Positions 28,378 to 32,116 of a DNA stretch of 32,116 nt are shown here, one piece after another. This DNA comes from a virus. The position numbers were made by a program, and so were the translations under genes. Location of the stretch: IMG/VR virus record IMGVR_UViG_3300020203_000062, positions 1-32,116 of that record; one strand, written 5' to 3'. The notes under the pieces are model-generated. The model did no database searches. It was not told the origin of the DNA and saw only the letters and a list, made by a program, of their open reading frames with translations. Position 1 is the first letter of the stretch, and each line of letters opens with the position of its first letter.

Positions 28378-28833
28378 TTAGAGGGCTACGTCTGGGGCAT
28401 TAAGGGCCGTTAAATAAACGACCTCAAAAATCATGCGGCCGGTGGCAATTGGTTTTTCGCCATCACCGGATAATTCAACCGCTGGCTCGCCGCCGGGTTG
28501 TACGTATTTGCACAGGCCGTTCAGCGTGTTGTCACCGGCCAGGGCAATTTCGACCTCTTTAAAAATCTGGTCGAGCGTGTCCTGGTAGGTGTCGTTCTGT
28601 TTTACCGCCGCGCTGATTGTGAGCGGCAGCGACCGTTCGAGTATTCGCCCGGCGCCGAAAGCGGAACCGGCGCGAATGTCACCCGACTCCAGGGTGTCGA
28701 TCAGCAACGCGGGCAGTTCTGCGTCCTGCAGCGGTTTCACGCGCGACGCGAATGCATTGGCACCCGTGGTGGTCAGTCCGGTCAGCAGCGTTTTTGCCCG
28801 GTGCCGGATTTGCTTGCGTACGTGATCGGCCAT
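28378..28833 (-). CDS. Tail terminator protein (gpU-like)
   Basis: A 151-residue protein, MADHVRKQIRHRAKTLLTGLTTTGANAFASRVKPLQDAELPALLIDTLESGD. The start helix with R-x2-L-L-T-G-L-x-T-T-G, the S-R-V and L-P-A-L-L-I pattern, a dimer-like beta core and a helix TYQDTLDQIFKEVEIAL are typical of gpU-type tail terminators, which cap the tail tube and meet the head. It lies between the head-tail joining gene and the tube gene as expected. Confidence 0.7.
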   Translation of the reverse strand: MADHVRKQIRHRAKTLLTGLTTTGANAFASRVKPLQDAELPALLIDTLESGDIRAGSAFGAGRILERSLPLTISAAVKQNDTYQDTLDQIFKEVEIALAGDNTLNGLCKYVQPGGEPAVELSGDGEKPIATGRMIFEVVYLTALNAPDVAL

Positions 28834-28835
28834 TT

Positions 28836-29126
28836 TTAATCGTCGAACAATTCAAAAACTGTGAGCCCGCCGGGATCGTCGGGCTGGATGTCGCTGATGT
28901 TGTGCGTGCCGCGGCTGGTGACCACCGCTGTCGGAGTTGCCGGCAGATCCGCGGTCATGGCTGTAAATCGTGGGTTGGACGAAGCAATGCCGCCATCAAT
29001 GCCGAGACCGAGGCGCTGGTAGGGAGCGCTATAGATGCCCCTTGCCGTCACCGTTGTGGCACCGATGACCGTCGCATCCTCGCCTAAACGCACGAGGATG
29101 CGACGGGTGTGTTTCGCCCAATCCAC
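28836..29126 (-). CDS. Head-tail joining protein (gpFII-like), GTG start
   Basis: A 96-residue protein from a GTG start at 29126 (VDWAKHTRRILVRLGEDATVIG), chosen for the AAGG ribosome site 8 bases before it, which overlaps the preceding stop; longer forms would run into that gene. ARGIYSAPYQRLGLGIDGGIASSNPRFTAMTADLP, then GTHNISDIQPDDPGGLTVFELFDD gives the short beta-barrel pattern of lambda gpFII-type attachment proteins. It would link the completed head to the tail. Confidence 0.65.
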   Translation of the reverse strand: MDWAKHTRRILVRLGEDATVIGATTVTARGIYSAPYQRLGLGIDGGIASSNPRFTAMTADLPATPTAVVTSRGTHNISDIQPDDPGGLTVFELFDD

Positions 29127-29136
29127 TGTAGTTGCC

Positions 29137-29481
29137 TTAGGCCAGCGTCGGGGATGCCACGCCCAACTTGACGCGCACGGTGGTGGCACCGGATGTGGCA
29201 TCCGCGATTGCCACGCCCACCTGCAGATTGCCGCCAGTGCTGGTCGTGGTTTTTTTGGTCGTGCTGTTCCAGTAAATCCGCGCACCGGCGGCGTACTCCT
29301 GCCCCGTGGTTTTTGACAAATCGAAAACACCTTCGGTCCAGATCGGCGCAAGGGCACCGGACGCGACGGTATCGACTGCGACACCGAACAGGGCTGTGCC
29401 GATTTGCACGCCGTCCCCTGCGGTAAATGCGGCAGCCACCGTCACATCGATCGCGTCGCCCGGTTGAATGTAGTTGATCAT
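29137..29481 (-). CDS. DUF2190 protein, probable capsid decoration (cement) protein
   Basis: A 114-residue protein, MINYIQPGDAIDVTVAAAFTAGDGVQIGTALFGVAVDTVASGA, followed by GVFDLSKTTGQEYAAGARIYWNSTTKKTTTS and LQVGVAIADATSGATTVRVKLG. This is the full pattern of DUF2190, a small beta-barrel protein found just after capsid genes and shown in some phages to sit on the capsid surface. AAAAGGAG ribosome site. It is next to the protease-capsid fusion but beyond a terminator hairpin. Confidence 0.85.
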   Translation of the reverse strand: MINYIQPGDAIDVTVAAAFTAGDGVQIGTALFGVAVDTVASGALAPIWTEGVFDLSKTTGQEYAAGARIYWNSTTKKTTTSTGGNLQVGVAIADATSGATTVRVKLGVASPTLA

Positions 29482-29500
29482 GCTGTACTCCTTTTAATGA

Positions 29501-29530
29501 ATGAATTGCGAAAAAATGAATTGCAAAAAT
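29501..29530. repeat. 15-bp imperfect tandem repeat
   Basis: AATGAATTGCGAAAA and AATGAATTGCAAAAA lie side by side between the capsid gene terminator and the DUF2190 gene. They are AT-rich in a GC-rich genome. This could be part of a promoter or regulator site, but no clear boxes are seen. Confidence 0.6.
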
Positions 29531-29540
29531 TGGTCAGCAC

Positions 29541-29567
29541 AAAAAAACCCCGATGAAGGGGCTTTTT
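29541..29567 (-). terminator. Terminator hairpin after the capsid gene
   Basis: CCCC (29548-29551) and GGGG (29558-29561), with A7 before and T5 after, form a stem that reads as a terminator on either strand. It lies 14 bases beyond the capsid stop on the minus strand, with tail genes further on, so it is inside the late operon. Confidence 0.6.
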
Positions 29568-29581
29568 GTTTTCGGACTTGC

Positions 29582-31573
29582 TTACGAGCCGTTGCGCTTG
29601 TAAAGGCCGCGGTAATCCGTGGCCTTGGCAGCAAAATCGAGCCGGACCTTCAGTTCCATGCCGTCGATGTCCCAGCCCATGCGCGATTCGAGATACGGGC
29701 CTTCCTCACCTTCGAGGTACGCGTACTCGACGGTGTCGATCTGCATCGGATCGGCGGCCAGATACCACGCTGCAGCCGAGTTGGCATCGAGCCGCGGCTC
29801 GACAATCGGCGTCAGTGGGCTGCGGCCACCCGATGCAAACGGGTTGATGTTGCTTGACTGCGCGGCCACATACGCCTGGCTGGTGAATTGCTCGGCGATG
29901 CCCTCCAGCGCCGCCGGCACGATCAGGAAACTCGGGCGAACGTTGATCGGGCGGCCCTCCAACCCGACTTGCTTGCGCATCGCGGCACGGCCAATACCCA
30001 GCGCGTCAACACTGATCGTCGGCGTAGCACCGGTGGTCAGGTTGGTGTGCGTTGCCGAGAACAGCGCAGCGCCCGTGGTCTGCATGGTGCCGTTGGTGGT
30101 GATGATGCCGTAGACCGTGTCGGACTCGATGTCAGCGCTGGCGTTCGCGCAGAGCTGAGGCAACCGGGTGAACGCATCCAGATCATCGTTGATGATGGCC
30201 TGTCGGTTGATGCCGAGGATGCGGCCGTAGGTCGCCAGCGCGTAGGTCTCCTTGCCGTCGCTGACGATGCCGCGTTTGAACTCGCCGCCCGTCTTGACTT
30301 CGAGCAGTGACGGTGCACCCGAGAGCTGGATGCTGTTGATGTTTTTGAAATCCGGCGCGGTGCGGCGACGGGTCCACGGCAGGAAGGTGCGCGGCGTGGC
30401 CTCGTAACCGGCGCGCAGGCTTTTGGTGGCCGCATCCAAAACGATGGACGGCAAATCAGAGCCGGATTGGAACGTCCGTTCCCACATCTGGTTCGCCGAC
30501 ATGCCTTCGGTGCGCACGCCGCGGATCTCCAGGCATTTGCGCATCAGCTCGCGGAGCGTGTAGCCGCGATAGATCCGCGCGTGCTCTTCGAGTTTGATGC
30601 CGCCCGGATTTGCCCGATGCAGCACGGAGTTGACCATTGCGGCGCGGCGGTTGACCGTCTCGTCGCTGATGGTGTCAACGCCCTGGATGCCACCGCGGAT
30701 TGCGGCGCTGTCGGTGACCTCGGCCAGGTGTGCCAGCACTTGCGCGCGGGCCTGGTCGAGCGTGACCTTCGGGTCTTTCAACAGCGAGTCCTCGAAGGCC
30801 CGGTCGAGTTTGTGCGCGCTGAACAGCTCACGGATGCCGGTCACGCGGGCATGTTCGGCGGCGCGGGTCTGTTCGATCAGCGCGTTGCGGGCCGTGGTTT
30901 CCTGCTCGATGCGGGCGGCTTCCGCTGCTGCCGCCGCAGCTTTCTCTTGTTCGTTCATTTGGTGCTCCTTATCAGTTGTGGCGGAAGTCGCCGGGATGCT
31001 GCGCGTTTCAACGATTTCGCAGGGGAACGTGCGTTGCTGCTGTTGTTCACCGGCGCGGACCCCTGCCCCTGCATCTGCGCCGATTGGTACGAGTGAAAGT
31101 TCCATGGGCTCCCAGTCAACTGCGCGATGAATCGGCAGCCCTTCGCTGCGTTCATCGGGCGGGAACTTTTCGATTGTGTGGGTGACGTATCCGACGCTCA
31201 CGTTGCGGATGATTTTGTTCTGCACGTCGCGGAAAATCGGTTCGACGGTTTCGCGCTCTGAGAAACGCACGGTGGCGGTAGCGCCATCGGGCGCGAGATC
31301 AGCCTGCTCAACCACGCCGAGCACATCCTCGAGACTCCAGCGGCCATGGGTGTTGAGCAGCGGCGCACCACCGCGCAGGCGCTCCATGCGCACATGCGCC
31401 GGGTCGAGGGAGAGCTCCTCGTAATAATCCTGGAATCGATCCCAGTCCAGCCACTGCCGGCGCTTGACCCGCGCCCCAGTGGTCCACACCATTTTCGCGG
31501 TGCGATTCTCGGCTGAGACCTCGGCAATCGCGGCTTCCCGTGACTGGATCGGCATTTGCATTCGGTTGTTCAT
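29582..31573 (-). CDS. Prohead protease - major capsid protein fusion
   Basis: A 663-residue protein of two parts. Residues 1-170 are a U35/HK97-type maturation protease: H76 in LLNTHGRW, S126 in RNVSVGYV and E158 in PMELSLVP fit the catalytic set. Residues 170-205 are a linker. Residues 206-245 form a helical, Ala/Glu-rich scaffold-like (delta) segment (EQEKAAAAAAEAARIEQET), and 290-663 the capsid domain (TFLPWTRRRTAPDFKNINSIQLSGAPSLLEVKTGGEFK..., ending YLEGEEGPYLESRMGWDIDGMELKVRLDFAAK). Such fusions are known in phages. A strong ribosome site lies inside the gene before M206, so capsid protein alone may also be made. GGAGAG before the first ATG. Confidence 0.88.
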   Translation of the reverse strand: MNNRMQMPIQSREAAIAEVSAENRTAKMVWTTGARVKRRQWLDWDRFQDYYEELSLDPAHVRMERLRGGAPLLNTHGRWSLEDVLGVVEQADLAPDGATATVRFSERETVEPIFRDVQNKIIRNVSVGYVTHTIEKFPPDERSEGLPIHRAVDWEPMELSLVPIGADAGAGVRAGEQQQQRTFPCEIVETRSIPATSATTDKEHQMNEQEKAAAAAAEAARIEQETTARNALIEQTRAAEHARVTGIRELFSAHKLDRAFEDSLLKDPKVTLDQARAQVLAHLAEVTDSAAIRGGIQGVDTISDETVNRRAAMVNSVLHRANPGGIKLEEHARIYRGYTLRELMRKCLEIRGVRTEGMSANQMWERTFQSGSDLPSIVLDAATKSLRAGYEATPRTFLPWTRRRTAPDFKNINSIQLSGAPSLLEVKTGGEFKRGIVSDGKETYALATYGRILGINRQAIINDDLDAFTRLPQLCANASADIESDTVYGIITTNGTMQTTGAALFSATHTNLTTGATPTISVDALGIGRAAMRKQVGLEGRPINVRPSFLIVPAALEGIAEQFTSQAYVAAQSSNINPFASGGRSPLTPIVEPRLDANSAAAWYLAADPMQIDTVEYAYLEGEEGPYLESRMGWDIDGMELKVRLDFAAKATDYRGLYKRNGS
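30956..30970 (-). promoter_or_regulatory. Internal ribosome binding site and start codon in the fusion gene
   Basis: AAGGAGCACCAAATG (minus strand, 30970-30956) places a full AAGGAG 6 bases before the in-frame codon of M206, at the exact border of linker and scaffold segment. Just upstream, TGA TAA occurs in another frame, which looks like the remains of a former stop of a separate protease gene. Confidence 0.65.
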
Positions 31574-31593
31574 GGTGCGCTCTCCAAATAAAA

Positions 31594-31615
31594 ACGGCCC
31601 GCAGTTGCGGGCCGT
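31594..31615 (-). terminator. Terminator between glycosyltransferase and capsid genes
   Basis: A 10-bp inverted repeat, ACGGCCCGCA (31594-31603) and TGCGGGCCGT (31606-31615), followed on the minus strand by TTTTTATTT. Only 20 bases separate it from the capsid start, which leaves no room for a new promoter, so capsid expression must read through it. Confidence 0.75.
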
Positions 31616-31633
31616 GTCGGTGATTGATGCGGC

Positions 31634-32116
31634 TCAGATCAAAAACGGCCTCGGTGATTCGCGGTTCACGGTCATGGCGGTACGCACATCGCCCCACGCC
31701 TCGTAGTGGGCAATGGCCGCCTGCAGCACGACGTGCCGTTCATCCGGCGCGCCGATACCCATTTGTTGCATGCGCCGCAGAACCCATTGCCAGGCGGTCG
31801 CGATCTGAAACATGCGGTGTTCGTCCACCGGGCGGCGCTCGCCTTCGGGCAGCGCTTTCATCACGCCCTCAAGCCCGGTGTTTTGTGGGTCGGCATGCAT
31901 GATGTAGGTATAGAGCGGCTCGTTGATGTACCAGAGCCCACCCAGCGCCGCCGCAATCGGCGGCATCCAGACATCCACACCACACAACGCCGGGATCGGA
32001 ATCAGGCGATCCCATAAACTGCGCCGCCATGCCGGCGCGCATGATCCGCCGACCCTGTTTACCACGACATCGTGGACGCTGACCCAGCCGTCGCGGTTGT
32101 GCCCCGAACGGCTGAG
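31634..32116 (-). CDS. Glycosyltransferase family 2-like protein, C-terminal part
   Basis: The frame is open to the window edge (161 codons, start missing). Readable residues include HDVVVNRVGGSCAPAWRRSLWDRLIPIP, CGVDVWMPPIAAALGGLWYINEPLYTYIMH and ADPQNTG. This is the sequence of events at the end of GT-A/family 2 glycosyltransferases: a Gly-Gly-x-C substrate loop, an aromatic-rich helix before YINEPL, then H-x-x-x-N-x-x-G. The N-terminal nucleotide-binding half with its DxD lies outside. It would move a sugar onto host surface polymer, capsid or DNA. Alternatively it is an unrelated head gene. A GTG at 32065 could start a shorter form but cuts the pattern. Confidence 0.5.
   Translation of the reverse strand, partial: LSRSGHNRDGWVSVHDVVVNRVGGSCAPAWRRSLWDRLIPIPALCGVDVWMPPIAAALGGLWYINEPLYTYIMHADPQNTGLEGVMKALPEGERRPVDEHRMFQIATAWQWVLRRMQQMGIGAPDERHVVLQAAIAHYEAWGDVRTAMTVNRESPRPFLI

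Noticed and set aside
1-32116. tRNA or rRNA genes
   Set aside because: No cloverleaf with a TTCGA-type loop or ribosomal RNA sequence was recognised by eye on either strand.

Overview
The window is most of the genome of a temperate tailed phage with a long non-contractile tail (siphovirus type). It is GC-rich and infects a Gram-negative host, shown by the Rz/Rz1 two-membrane spanin pair. The gene set (Cp76/CII-type regulator, VapE-type ATPase, DUF4224 protein beside the integrase, phage ParB, protease-capsid fusion) points to a proteobacterial host, probably gamma or beta; the genus cannot be read from the sequence. Integrase and a good attP candidate lie in the middle of the window with lysis and tail genes directly beyond, so this looks like an excised, circular or packaged genome rather than an integrated prophage. 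Terminase, portal and the start of a glycosyltransferase gene lie outside the window.

Layout. (a) 1-5555, minus strand: the early leftward operon. It runs from a Cro-like gene through a CII-type regulator, a chain of small genes joined by 4-base start/stop overlaps, a protein of unknown function and a VapE-type replication ATPase. Then come an iteron-like region (possible origin) and a Q-like antiterminator followed at once by a candidate late promoter and two terminators, as in lambda. (b) 5556-5646: divergent control region with two copies of AGAAC-N4-GTTCT. (c) 5647-6599, plus: CI-like repressor and a zinc-ribbon membrane protein, the likely lysogeny genes. (d) 6620-15821, plus: early rightward operon from a promoter carrying the same pair of operators at the same spacing. 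It holds membrane proteins, a C5 cytosine methyltransferase, a ParB-like protein, a block of small accessory genes, a DUF4224 protein and a tyrosine integrase. (e) 15817-16030: attP candidate. (f) 16089-16883, plus: a small separate operon ending in an HTH protein. (g) 16858-32116, minus: late genes. In transcription order these are a partial glycosyltransferase, protease-capsid fusion, DUF2190 protein, head-tail joining protein, tail terminator, tail tube, G/GT frameshift chaperone, tape measure, tail tip and fibre genes, two holin-like proteins, M15 endolysin and Rz with embedded Rz1.

How it fits together. CI should silence both early promoters through paired operators 24 bp apart. On induction the leftward operon makes Cro, replication proteins and finally Q. 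Q would let polymerase started at the promoter just after its own gene pass the tandem terminators, and later the terminators beside the capsid gene, to express the late operon around the circular genome.

The least familiar part is 10923-14171. Here a series of small genes is joined by a nearly identical 17-base junction that at once encodes the C-terminus EEGK, the ribosome binding site and the overlapping stop/start. It includes three paralogues of a cysteine-rich protein of unknown function, one of which carries an exact in-frame triplication of its first 28 codons. This looks like a gene-cassette region that recombines at its junctions.
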